The translations under genes were made by a program, and so were the position numbers. From NCBI GenBank assembly GCA_037176885.1, contig JAWWNJ010000174.1, positions 124,001-188,000 on the forward strand: DNA of 64,000 bases, in the 5' to 3' direction. The first letter of the stretch is position 1. The number at the start of each line of letters is the position of its first letter. This DNA comes from Favolaschia claudopus (lineage: Eukaryota > Basidiomycota > Agaricomycetes > Agaricales > Mycenaceae). Positions 34,863 to 45,483 of the stretch are shown here, piece after piece. The notes beneath the pieces were generated by a model. The model saw only the letters and a program-made list of their open reading frames with translations. It made no database searches and was not told the origin of the DNA.

Positions 34863-35744
34863 TTCTTCTTCCTTACCTGCCGCAGCGGCTGACTTGGGTT
34901 AACTCCAGGACATTCCGATGGGGCGCTGAAATCATCTCACAAGCCTACAACACCGACGCTACTGTAAACAATGCTTGTGGGTTGATTGTGTTCTGCAAAA
35001 CGATCGACAACGATACTAATCCCCATCAAGTCGTAGGCGATACGGGATTCTTCCTACACGGGAACCAAGGAGGATATAACATCCTCACCTGCGAGCTGCA
35101 GGGCGTCGAGGTGACTTATCACTATTTCAATGGCACCTACACGCAATGGGCAAGTGTGCCGTCGGATCTCGATCAAGCCCAGCGCTTGTCAGACGGGTCC
35201 CGAGCGGGCTTGCGATACGTTGCGGATACCGTTGAGGGTGTTGGTTTGTTTTCTGGTGATTACGCAGATGCGTTCGCCAAGCGGCTTGCGCTTGTGACAC
35301 TTTCGACGACGGCATATGTCATGGGACAAGTCGAGGCGATTAGCGTGGAGAATACGAAGTCACATATTGGCTCTCGGATGCCTATCGTCCCGTTCTTGCT
35401 GCTATTTATCTTCACTGCGGTGTATATGTGCGTTAGGTCTCATCATTCACGGCTACCCGACTTACGATGCTCATAGTCTCGCTGTTGCGCTCATCACGGT
35501 CAACGCCGCTGTACAAATCAGAAAATCGCCGTACACGCACGTAGCGAGGAGTCGTCTTGTCGATCCTACCACCGCAATCGGGGCTGCGTACGGGCCAACC
35601 GAGTTGAAGTCTAGAGCAGCTGCAAACCCAGAAGAGCTGTTTGGGCAGGAATCGCCGTCAGATCGGTTGAAGATGGCTTTGAATGCTCCGACGGATGGTC
35701 TACCTCTGGTGAGGAGGTCAAGCCCTGAACCTGCGTACTCGTGA
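33565..35744 (+). CDS. basidiomycete family membrane protein (copy A)
   Basis: Function unknown. It belongs to a common agaricomycete family of large membrane proteins with a glycosylated extracytoplasmic region. Exons: 33565-34022, 34081-34428, 34488-34856 and 34909 onward. Start MATRSTHHEYD is shared with copy B. Spans: WPILLTGVLIILAVALVDVG, TLAIVHLASLVIGLTIPIAI, HAVLMLLFFLTIGYG, and VPFLLLFIFTAVY near the C-terminus. Many N-glycosylation sites and Cys pairs lie between (NQTLCDGLKDA, CKSVTSQCVDP, CNATSNST). At about 35433 the frame runs out into a stop at 35474, but strongly protein-like sequence (LIIHGYPTYDAHSLAVALITV, HVARSRLVDPTTAIGAAYGP) continues in the next frame to 35744. A single extra base there, or an assembly error, would explain it. 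Confidence 0.75.
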
Positions 35745-36324
35745 GGCGTGATGGTTGTTCTGAGTATCCTATCTACATTGTAATAATCTGCACTCAGCAC
35801 GTTTTACTTGCATTTTGCACCCAGCAGCGTTTGAATCATGGTCATGAGCAATGCTGGTAGTCTGGTGCGTTGAAAATAGAAGAAACTGTATAGGCAATAC
35901 TTCGATGACTAGGATGAGAGCTTTCTGTTCCGGTCTCTACGTTCGAAAATCAATCTAACCAACAAATTCATTAGTTTACGATCAGATCATCGTGATGGCC
36001 GTGGCGTGCCTTTTCCTCCTGCCTCACGCCACCACAATGGCCGATTCAGGAAAAGATGTGCGTCTATAGATGTTGGCTGGGTTGAGCTTTACAGTGATCT
36101 GGAAAATCTCAGGCACTTCATTTGAATCGAGCAAGCATAGAGCGCGTCAATCGAGGTAAGTGCACCGATTGTTTCTTTGAAAGAATCTCTTGAAGCCTGA
36201 CTTGACAGACAAACCTGCTCGCACTGAACTCCCGTCTTATTCCGTCACGGAGCTGGATCAACATGTGGTGAGCCTGAACCACTTCGACTGTGCATTGTTC
36301 TCACCTCAGATTTCTGGGTAACAG
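35745..36324. other. intergenic before F-box-like paralogue 1
   Basis: No domain-bearing ORF. A short first exon of the next gene may lie near 36200-36270, by analogy with its paralogue, which has a 63-bp first exon. Confidence 0.4.
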
Positions 36325-37701
36325 CCTCACCAAAGTAAAGCCGCTGCAATCGTTGCCGACGAAATTCTTCTGATGGTCTTTCGACACGCTTTGCCACCGT
36401 CATGGGTGGTGCGCTATGGTAGAACCCTTCCGCCGTTCCCTCGAACCATATGGTCTGCCGATTTCGAAACAAAATTGGCCGTTATACGCGTCTGCAAACA
36501 GTGGTACCGCGTCGGTCTTGAATTCCTTTACGAATCCGTGACTTTGCATTGGATCGGCCAGCTCCCTGCATTTGCTGAAGCCCTCGAGGCCAGGGCCAAT
36601 GTCGGCTCGTTTGTCCGACGGCTAGAAATCGGTTACTGGATTCCTCGAGGCTACCATACCCTGCACGACACGGAAATCCAGAACATATTCCGGCTTTGCC
36701 CCAGAATTATTCATTTTGCCTTCAATCCGCGCATTATCCCGCGCTCGCTAAGGCCTTTTCACACATCCCTGCCCTCATTTCCGACCATTCCGCTACAACT
36801 CGAAGGGGACTCCTGCCGAATCACATATCTCGAAGTCTGCGATCGGATAGAATACCAGTCCATCGTTCCGATTTTGCTGCACCTTGGCCCGATGTTACAG
36901 TCTTTGTCGATTGCGCTCCCAACTCAATACGGCGACCATGATGTGCTTACTTTTCCGCATCTTCATTCCCTACGCCTTTGTATTTCCCGAGATTCCGTCC
37001 AACCTCGGAACTATTGGGCGATACCAGGCCTTCAACAGCTGCTCCTCCACCCTCCTGTTCCGCAATTTGACGAGAGGGTCTCGACATTTGGGGGAGTAGC
37101 CGCGTTCCTCACTCACTATGGCCAATCGCTTCGCATGCTAAGTTTAGCAAGCCTAGATGACCCCGAAAATCTCGATGAAATCTTGCATCATTGTCCAAAG
37201 CTGCAGCATCTCGTCGTATTGGAAGAGTTCCTTCTCTCTTCTCTCCAGTGTCGCCAGGAAAAAGTGCAGGTCCTTGAGGTGTTCGGCACCGGGCGTCTTG
37301 ATGCTTCATTGGATTGGAAGATCGCGTTCCCTGCCCTGCGCTCGCGTCGGTACCTAAGTGGATTTCACCTTCTCTACCCCAGCCTGCCTGGAATTGATGG
37401 CGATGAAGCGGCACTGGATTACAGTCTCTCTGCATCGTCCTGCCTTGAATTCCTTCTTCCAAGGACGGAGGATTCAGATGACATTGACACGGATACCTCT
37501 GACTCGGACTACGAGCTGGATCCGGACGACTCGGATTCAGGGGAGCCCACCTCCTCCGAACCCGATAGCGACGAAGCCAAAGACTACAACGATCTTTCAG
37601 ATTCAGAGAGCCCAACCACAAACGACGACGAAGATTGGGAAATGGAAAGAGAGGAGGCGATAATAATTTTCCGACGTCTAGTACGCGCCGCCGCCGAGTA
37701 G
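36325..37701 (+). CDS. F-box-like protein, paralogue 1
   Basis: Open frame from a splice acceptor at 36324 to the stop at 37701 (about 458 residues). It starts with a degenerate F-box, IVADEILLMVFRHALPPSW, followed by VIRVCKQWYRVGLEFLYESV, the usual F-box to CKxWY..A..LLY.SV layout of agaricomycetes. Residues about 100-370 have irregular leucine-rich segments (LHLGPMLQSLSIALP, LQQLLLHPP, LSLASLDDPENLDEILHHCPK). The C-terminus is acidic Ser/Asp-rich (DTDTSDSDYELDPDDSDS), ending in EREEAIIIFRRLVRAAAE. It probably serves as an SCF adaptor. A close paralogue lies 0.4 kb downstream in the same orientation, so this is a tandem duplication. Confidence 0.8.
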   Translation, partial: PHQSKAAAIVADEILLMVFRHALPPSWVVRYGRTLPPFPRTIWSADFETKLAVIRVCKQWYRVGLEFLYESVTLHWIGQLPAFAEALEARANVGSFVRRLEIGYWIPRGYHTLHDTEIQNIFRLCPRIIHFAFNPRIIPRSLRPFHTSLPSFPTIPLQLEGDSCRITYLEVCDRIEYQSIVPILLHLGPMLQSLSIALPTQYGDHDVLTFPHLHSLRLCISRDSVQPRNYWAIPGLQQLLLHPPVPQFDERVSTFGGVAAFLTHYGQSLRMLSLASLDDPENLDEILHHCPKLQHLVVLEEFLLSSLQCRQEKVQVLEVFGTGRLDASLDWKIAFPALRSRRYLSGFHLLYPSLPGIDGDEAALDYSLSASSCLEFLLPRTEDSDDIDTDTSDSDYELDPDDSDSGEPTSSEPDSDEAKDYNDLSDSESPTTNDDEDWEMEREEAIIIFRRLVRAAAE

Positions 37702-38066
37702 GAGCCTGAAGTAGATAATGATGTTGCTGCACCATGATTATTTTGCTCAAGTAATGAGTTACATTTGAAGAACTATTACGGGAAAGACTCCTAAACGCCT
37801 AAAACGTCAGCGGCGCGTCAAACACGTGAATTAGATTCCCAGACAGTCTCTTGCGACAACCGACCACGACGTATTCGGGAGGACTGTGGGACGCCTTGTA
37901 TCTGGACTGATTTTCAGACTGTTGCCTGACTGCAAGAGTCCCAAGGATCAGGGAACTACTTAGTATTGTATCTCAAAAGGTTCATCGATTTGCAATTTTC
38001 CATCCATTCTGTGACTCGGAGTCTGAGACTGATAAAGGTGTTTCTTTTCCAGACAAGTCTGAACTG
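37702..38066. other. spacer between tandem F-box paralogues
   Basis: 365 bp without coding potential; presumably the 3' end of paralogue 1 and the promoter of paralogue 2. Confidence 0.5.
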
Positions 38067-40050
38067 ATGGGACCACCGCTTGACCTTGACTCGAAGCCAG
38101 AGAGCATCAGTGAGCTAAATGACGCTCAAGTAAGCGAAATACTTTGCTCCATATCCACAGCATGTAACTGACTTGAGATCTTCGTTCAGCAATGTGAAAT
38201 CGCCAAGATACCGGAAGAAACATTACTAGTCATATTCAGACACGCCTTGCCGCCTTCTTGGACAGTACGTTACGCAAGAAACCTCCCGCCATTTCCTCTA
38301 TCTACATGGTCCGCCTCGGACATGCAAACCAAGCTGGCCATCATTCGAGTTAAGGCTCCAACCGTTTCCGTTTGCAAACGTTTTAAACGGTTGTATCCGT
38401 TTCTTTTTTCGTTTGTTTTGCCGAGGTCGACAAACGGTAAACAAAAATAAAATAAACGGTTAAACGGTTACTTACTTTATCAACCAGATCAGTGTGCGGA
38501 AAGATCCTGCGAGCTGCCGTTCCAATGCAAGTTGATACCGGCGTTAATTCTTGGTTGATCCTGACACTCAGGATCATCAAGTCAGTGCCTCAAGGGCGGC
38601 AGAACCTTCGGCTTCGAGACGGCACGAGATCTTGATGCCTGCTGAGCAAAGTGAAATGTGGTCCAGGGATGAGTGTACACATTGTGTAAGTCATTCAAAC
38701 ATTGTTCAACTGGTTTGATACCTCTTAGTCAATTTTCAGAAGTGGATCTCGTTGATTTGAACCATGCCGCTCCGGGCCGCCCCAACATTCGTTTAAAACG
38801 ATTAAAAAGGTTTTTCTAAACGTTTAAATCCGTTTCCGTTTGTTTTGCCCTCGGGCCCAAACGAAAACTAAAAGGTTGGAGCCTTAAAATTTCGAGTCTG
38901 CAAGACATGGTATCGCGTCGGTCTCGAATTCCTCTACGAAAGTATATCTCTGTATTCAATCGGACAGCTCCCCGCTTTGGCTGCGACGCTCGAAGCGCAC
39001 GCAGATATTGCATCGCTCGTCCTGCGCCTAGAAATAGGCTACTGGGTGCCTCAAGGATACCATAGTCTCCACAACGAGGAAACCAGAAAAATATTCGATC
39101 TCTGCCGAAATCTCACGCATCTCGCCTTCAATCCCCAATCCCTCCCCCAATCTGATCCCCCTCTTCCTCGCTTTCCCTATATCCAAGACACGCCGTGGAG
39201 AATCACACAGCTCGACCTCTGCGATCGAATCGACTACATATCAATTCTTTCCGCCCTGGTCCACCTTTCCTTCACGCTGGAATCTCTCTCGATCGTCTTA
39301 CCCGCGCGCTATGGCATAGCGGATTACCATCCCATCCTCACCTTCCTGCGTCTTCGCTCCCTACGCCTCTGCATTACCATGGACTCCGTCCAACCCGGCA
39401 TACATTGGAGTCTCCCCAATCTGCAGCAACTCCTCCTCTATCCCCCTACATTCAATTGGCGCTTTGGCGCAGCGAGCGCTTTCCTCGCTCAGTACGGCCA
39501 AACGCTCCAGACGCTCAGTCTACGCTGCGCAAACGACAACGCAGCTCTCGGGGAGATTCTAGGACATTGCCCCAAACTCCATCATCTCACGGTGGTGGAG
39601 GCATTCGTGGCGGCGGACAGTACTGCCCTTCGCCACGAGAAGCTACAGACCCTAGATGTTCTCGGAGACGGCACTCGTCTCGGGGCCGCGCATTGGAAAT
39701 CCGTGTTTCCTGCCCTTCGTTCGTGCCGATACGTGGATCCATCGCATGGCCTCTACCCTACCCTGCAACCGATGGAAGGTGCTGCGCGACAACCCGATTA
39801 CAGCCTCCCCGTTTCGTCTCATCTCGAAAGGCTCTTCGTCGACGGAGTTGGTGACTCTGAAGGGGACTCGGACTCCGATTATGAGCCCGATTCCGACGAT
39901 GATAGCACCTCGGAATCCGACGAGGGTACCTGGTCTGACGAGGATTTGCGATGGAGTCATCCCGCTGAGGAGGAGGGAGACGAGGAAATTGGGAGAGAGG
40001 AGGCAATAGCGATATTTCGACGGGTGGCTGATGCCGCCCGTGGTAGCTAG
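38067..40050 (+). pseudogene. F-box-like paralogue 2, split by a MITE-like insertion
   Basis: Exon 1 is 38067-38129 (MGPPLDLDSKPES), intron 38130-38189, and exon 2 starts at 38190 with the F-box IPEETLLVIFRHALPPSW. After LAIIRV the frame enters a 541-bp insertion (38350-38890) and stops. Sequence homologous to paralogue 1 resumes at 38897 (CKTWYRVGLEFLYESI) and stays open to 40050. It includes the leucine-rich segments, the acidic DSDSDYEPDSDDDS stretch and a terminal EEAIAIFRRVADAARG. Apart from the insertion no frame break was seen, so the insertion is probably recent. Unless the insert is spliced out, the gene is broken. The insert carries a GT near its left end and AG words near its right, so splicing as an intron cannot be ruled out. 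Confidence 0.85.
38350..38890. mobile_element. 541-bp MITE-like insertion in F-box paralogue 2
   Basis: Termini are TTAAGGCTCCAACC (38350-38363) and its perfect inverse GGTTGGAGCCTTAA (38874-38887). The flank TTCGAG occurs on both sides (38344-38349 and 38891-38896); extended to 8 bases, CATTCGAG versus ATTTCGAG share six positions. Taking out the insert and one flank copy leaves the homologous codons of the paralogue. The insert is AT-rich, has CGTTTGTTTTGCC near both ends and no transposase. A 6-8 bp target duplication points to hAT- or Mutator-like mobilisation. Confidence 0.88.
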
Positions 40051-40229
40051 GTAGTGACGCTTGTACCGATGGCAAATGAATTCCTCGGCAGGCGTCTCAT
40101 CTTCATCTACTTATCCCTATCGCAGGCCCGCAAGACCCGCTGCTCGCGTTTCCGCCCTGACTGACACATACACTACAGATATAGCTCTCCATCAGTAGCT
40201 CGACCGAGATAAGATGAGAAGACTTGAGC

Positions 40230-40930
40230 GCACCCAGAACAGATCCATTCTCCTCCTCCCCCCACCCTGAGCAGCTACCCGGACTCCATCACTTGCTGGG
40301 GTATGCCTCGTCGACACCGAGACTCTATGGACGGCACACGAGAGTTCGTCTACCCCAGCCGTCATCCAACTTCGTTGACAAGTGCACACCAAGTCCTTCC
40401 TTCCTTCCACCATCCAACGACTTCTGACTCACCCCCAGCTGCCTCTCCCCTACCTCCACGCACCCCAGGACATGCATCGACGCCGGCGCAGACCCCTCCC
40501 CGGATCGAGTGGCACGCGCACGAAAAAAAAACTCGAGGGCAATGCGCGCTAATAAGTCCCTAGGCGAAGAATGACATGAAGATCGAGCATGAAAACTCCA
40601 CGCTCACACAACCGCCCAAACGAACGAAACAAACAAGGAGAAGAAGCTGATATCGAGCTCGTCAAGCGCGATGAGACCGAATCATTCTCGCCACTCTGGT
40701 GTGGGCACATATATCGCCCGTCCTTCGTCTCAATCGGAGCAGATCCATTCTCGTGCCGCCCACCCTGAGCGCCTCGCCCGACTTCATTACTTCTTGGGAT
40801 GTGCCTCCTCGAAACTCCAGCTGTAGCCTAGGCATAGAAGGTCGACACACGACACACAAATCCCATCGTTGTCTGACTCCGATCAAAGTGCACACCACCC
40901 GAGTCCTTGATTCCTTCCTTCCATCATCTC
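40230..40930 (+). repeat. degenerate direct repeat pair
   Basis: AGATCCATTCTC and the following CCCACCCTGAGC....CCCGACT.CAT.ACTTCTTGGG.ATGCCTC recur (about 40240-40310 versus 40738-40805). A later GTGCACACC....GTCCTTCCTTCC word recurs as well (about 40380 versus 40888). Spacing is about 500 bp and similarity is patchy. Confidence 0.55.
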
Positions 40931-42739
40931 AAGTAAAGACCAAGACGCCCGCCCCTCCCTGGCCACGCACCCCACCTCCGCAGCACACACTCTCCCCTGC
41001 CTTCTCTTACATCCAATGCAAACATCCGACTCCGTCCCCTGACCATGAGCCATATCCATCTTATCCCGTGAATGCCACCGTCGTCGCCCACTCGATGAAA
41101 ACCATCCTCCCGTCATCAAGGGTGAGCAGGACGTCCATATGCCATCCCCTCCTCGAGCGGGACCGAATATATCACCATCAACGCCAAAGCCCAAAGCCCT
41201 CGTCAGAGAATTGAATTGAATTGTTGCAAGCGTCCGAGAGTCTCGAGCTGATCATCCGGTTTGCTGTATGAACAGAATACGCTGGCGGTCAAGCTGCCAT
41301 TACACTGCGGCACTGTGGGGGTGGCGAGTTCCAAGGATGCTTGACAAGCCGATGGAATTTATTGCCCTCGCGGGATTTTTCAAAGCTGCGGCCCTCCTTC
41401 TTGCACTGAGAATATGCAGCAGGCTGAAAAGCAGCTCTGTCCCGAGAGGGACTCAGGGATCTCGTCGCGCTGGTCGTCCGCCGCCGCCAAACGACAACGT
41501 AGAAACAGGAGGAGAGGAGTGGGCGATGAGGGGATCGCGACGAAATCATCTTCACCAATCTCAGGTGTAGGCGGCCGCATATCGCCCAGCTTTCGTCTCA
41601 TCCTCCGCAGCGTCGACAATGTGATACGCCGCCCGACCAACTGACGACGACATGCGCTCCTCCATACACCACATCCGACATCGATCGAGTCCGAGTGAGA
41701 TGGATGTGGAGAGGATAGTCTTCTCCGTCCCTTGATCTTGCGCGCAGTAAGAGCATACTGCGCTGGGTGCATTCGGTACGAATATGCGGCCGAGCCTGAC
41801 GAAACGGGATGATGAGCGCCATCGGGGGATGATCGATGAGCTGCATAAAAACGACCGACCCGAAGAGTGAGTGCTTTGAGAATGCTTTCAGGACGGGAAA
41901 CCTACGGTGTGTACATTGATCCAGCTTCCAGGAGGAATCGATGCCGTGGATGGTGGGTATTGGAATCTGGGCGAGGCAGCTCCTGCACCATCTCACCTCA
42001 TTCCGCGCCTTCGCCTTACTCAGTTGAGTCCGTATGCACTTCCATTCCATCCATCTTCACCGACACTGACACGTTAACTTCAAGCAGCCACCACCCTCAA
42101 TCGACCCCTGGCCCCAACCATCCTCCCACAAACCCCGTCTCCCGCTCCCCGACAGCCAACAGTCACCACAGATACGACCTTCCCTCCTCCTCTCCGCCTT
42201 CCACGTAGTCGTCCGTCGTCACACCGTCCCGGGCACACGTCAATCCACCCCCACTCACACGCGCCATCCAAACCCCATGCCGCGCCATCGACGAGGGGTG
42301 AGACGCTGAGCCTCGTCCAGCGTTGTGGGGTCGTACGACCGCCGGCCCGTACACAAACGAGGATCCGGATCCGGCGGAGAGTAATAGTATCTCTGGCCCG
42401 GCGGAAGACGTCGAGCGCTTTCCCGGACGCGCCTCGATAGATCGACTGAATCGCCCAAGTCGGGGAGGCGGAACGAGAAAGGTGGTATTGGTGTCGTTTG
42501 TGGGGTGGTATCCCGCGAGGTGTCGAGAGCCGTGGTGAAAGCGATCCTGAGATTATTGTCGGAAACGCGGGCATGGTGGTCGTCGGGGGCCTTCGTCATT
42601 GCGTGGACGACAGAAAGACACAGGTTTGCGTGGTGCGAGAAATAGAGTCGCGGTTGAAGCCAGAGTTCGGTCGTCCGCAAGATGGTCAATGTGGAGTGCT
42701 TAGAAGGAGGAAGTGGACGAGGGAGCGGGTCATGCGGAC

Positions 42740-44545
42740 TGTCCGTAGCCGCTAGAGAGGGAAAGTGGAAAGAAACAAAGGCAGCCGCTCTCTCCTCTCC
42801 TAGTCGTCCGATAAATCGTTCGTCATTTCAATGCGATATCCCCAAAGCCTATCCTAGCCTCAGCTTTCAGCTTGGATGAACACCATCGCCAACCCACTCG
42901 ACCAACTCGTCCTTGATGAAATCCACGGGCACCCGGTCCACTAATTGGATTACAGGCGTGCAAAGATCTTGAGCGCGTTGTTCGCTTCTGGTGTATCACC
43001 AGGCGAAGTGGGAGCGAAGAAAGACCTGAAACCTCTTCTGCTTTACGCGCCTGCACAAGGTATCGTCAAGCGTGCAGCGTCAGCTGCGGTCAGTACGAAT
43101 AAATGGCTGAGAGCGACGGGATGGGGCCCGGCAGAGAGCTCGATCATCGAACTATCGCACTATCGGGGGCGTTCGCGTTGCGAGCGGGGGATGACGGGTA
43201 TCGGAAACAATGGGCCTAGTCTATCATGGAAGAATGTGAGCCCAGTCTATCACAGATAAATGTAAGCGACTCGGAGCAATAAACGAATTAAAGAGCCAAT
43301 ATACCTCGAATGCGGTGTCGCGGTCCTGGGTAAGATTATGGAGCTTGGATGGCGGGCGAACGTCGGGGGAGGTGGGACGACAGGCTGGGAGAAGGAGTAA
43401 GGTCCTTTTTCTGTATCTGTAGTATGCGCTGGGTCGGAGGAGCCGTAAGAAGTGTAGATTCTACCTCGATGATAGTCTGTCTTCCCTTCCTCATCGCTTC
43501 CTCCTCGGTCTCTCTCCCCATTACACCCTCTCATGCACTCTCGCCCCCCCAATCGCAATTGACGACAGCATCCACATTCACACTCCCCTCGCAGCCTCGC
43601 CCTGCCAGCTTCCCCGCAAATCTCTTCTGTTCTGTGTTCCCGCTTCCCGCTTCCGACCACCCCTCCTGCGCCCCCCGTTGACGCCCCATCCCCGATCCTT
43701 AACGTGTCGCTCCTCGGTAATACGCTCACGGGCGTTGGCCACGGCCGGGGCGATGGGCCGCGCACGCTCACGCTCTCGAGCATCGCGTCCTCCCAATCCT
43801 CCATAAGATGCTCGTCAGTTTGCGTTTGCGGCCGAAAGGAAGCCCCCTCCGTCCCACGTCCGCCTCCTCGAGCGTCGCGGCATGGTACAGCTGCGCCTCG
43901 AGAGCGCCGTACCCAACCGTCGACAAACAAGTGAGACTTGTAAACTCTATCCTCGTATGGAAGCGGGACTCGAGGAGCACGACGACGGTGCATCCCCCTC
44001 CATCAATCGCCAGGATGAGGAGTATGTTTACATATATCCTTGCCGCTTGAATTCAGTCCCGGATGGTGCGCAAAGGGGCAAAGGACGGCGCGAAAACGGG
44101 GGTCTCGGTGTTGTGGGGTAGCAGAGAGCGGTTGAGGGCTGCGTGGGAGTCCGAGTAGGGAAGAATGGGCGAAGGTGGGCGATTGGCTTGGTGGAGGTGA
44201 GGGGAGAGGGAAAGAGAAGGTGAAGTCGAGGCTGTGAATCCGAAGTCTTGTCGACGGCTGAGCCGTAAATAAGGAGGGTGACGTGGACGTCGGAGTCGGA
44301 GGCCGTCGCAGTCGGGGAGAGGTGGTTCCGGGCTTCGCGAGAGACGACTCGGAGTCGCGGGTGGAGATGGGATGGAGGCAGGAGGCTTGGAGGTCTTGGA
44401 GATGGTGAGGAATCATGGGCAGCAGAGCGTGGACGCGAAGTTTCCTGGAGAGTCCATAGCGAGGGGAAGTGGAGGCGAAGGCAGTCGCTCTCCTTTCGTA
44501 GACTCCTAGTCGTCGAATAAATCAGCTATTTCAATGCGATATCCC
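42740..44545 (+). repeat. duplicated ~120-bp module 1.7 kb apart
   Basis: GGAAAGTGGAA...CGCTCTCTCCTCTCCTAGTCGTCCGATAAATCG...ATTTCAATGCGATATCCCCA at about 42758-42844 resembles GGGGAAGTGGAGGCGAAGGCAGTCGCTCTCCTTTCGTAGACTCCTAGTCGTCGAATAAATC...ATTTCAATGCGATATCCCCAG at about 44461-44550. This may be a duplicated promoter or element end. Confidence 0.6.
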
Positions 44546-45483
44546 CAGAAGCGACCTGAGATGGTACGAAAGCGTCAAGATTTCTAACCACAAAACAGTG
44601 GCATTTTACGACGTACCATTGGATGTCAACGAACCCAACAACGACACGCTGCTTTTGCCCCACTGCATTTTCATAACTTTAACTTTAATTTCCCCCAGCT
44701 CCTCAAGAGCCGCGTCACGTCGTCCTCGGTCATGATGAAGCTCGACAGGGTTTTTTGAGTTGGAGTCACAACGAGGGGTTTTGCTCCGGCACAAAGAGCG
44801 GCGCCTGACAACAAAGCTGGTATAGCTGCATATGGACTCCGTTCCGGTGCCTCCCCTAGGTGCGACGAAGGCTATCCCCACCGTCGACGTAACAAGGCAA
44901 CGTCTTCAGTCTTCAATGCGAAGTCGAATGATCATGGCCATGGTGCGAGGGAGTCTGTCTAGATTTCGAGTGTGGGCTATCTGCAAGAGCCATTGTGTGA
45001 GGTAACGCTCCTCCACCAAACCAGAAGGACATACACACGATATAAAGCTACCCCCCGAGCCGTATGATGTTCCGAAAGTTGTCATATTCAAAGTTTGAGT
45101 CGACGCCGTAAAATTTGTCGGGCACAGGGACAAAGCAGCAAGCCGCTGGGCGACGAGCTATCCAAGTCGGGGTCATTCTTCATCAAAGCATCATGGCATT
45201 GGCAAGCGAAGAGGTGGGTTGTGGCCCGAGAGATGTTCTGTACGGTGAGGTTGCAGCGATTTACAGGATGGCGAGCCTCAAGGTGGTTTGGGGAGAGAAC
45301 AAGCGTGGGAAGATAAAGCGCGATCACCTGATCATCATCATCTCTTCTCTCTTGTCTTCAACCACCACAAGCTTAACCCCGCCTTCGGCAGGGCCGGCTC
45401 GCTGCGCTCGGCTCAGAGCCTTTTGCGTCGTGGACAGACTCGAGCCTCCATTCAACGCAACCTCAGGCCTCAGTCTTGCGTAC

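Larger units (their letters stand above)
40051..45483. other. 5.4-kb gene-poor region with degenerate duplicated modules
   Basis: No chained exons or recognisable domain were found on either strand. ORFs of 60-247 codons occur on both strands, but most overlap antisense ORFs of equal quality. Internally repeated modules are listed separately. The minus-strand stretch 42255-42600 (MTKAPDDHHARVSD...) has somewhat protein-like composition and could be a small unrecognised gene. Confidence 0.45.

Noticed and set aside
43250..43993. 247-codon minus-strand ORF
   Set aside because: Gly/Arg-rich, overlapped by similar ORFs in other frames and within the duplicated gene-poor block; no domain seen.
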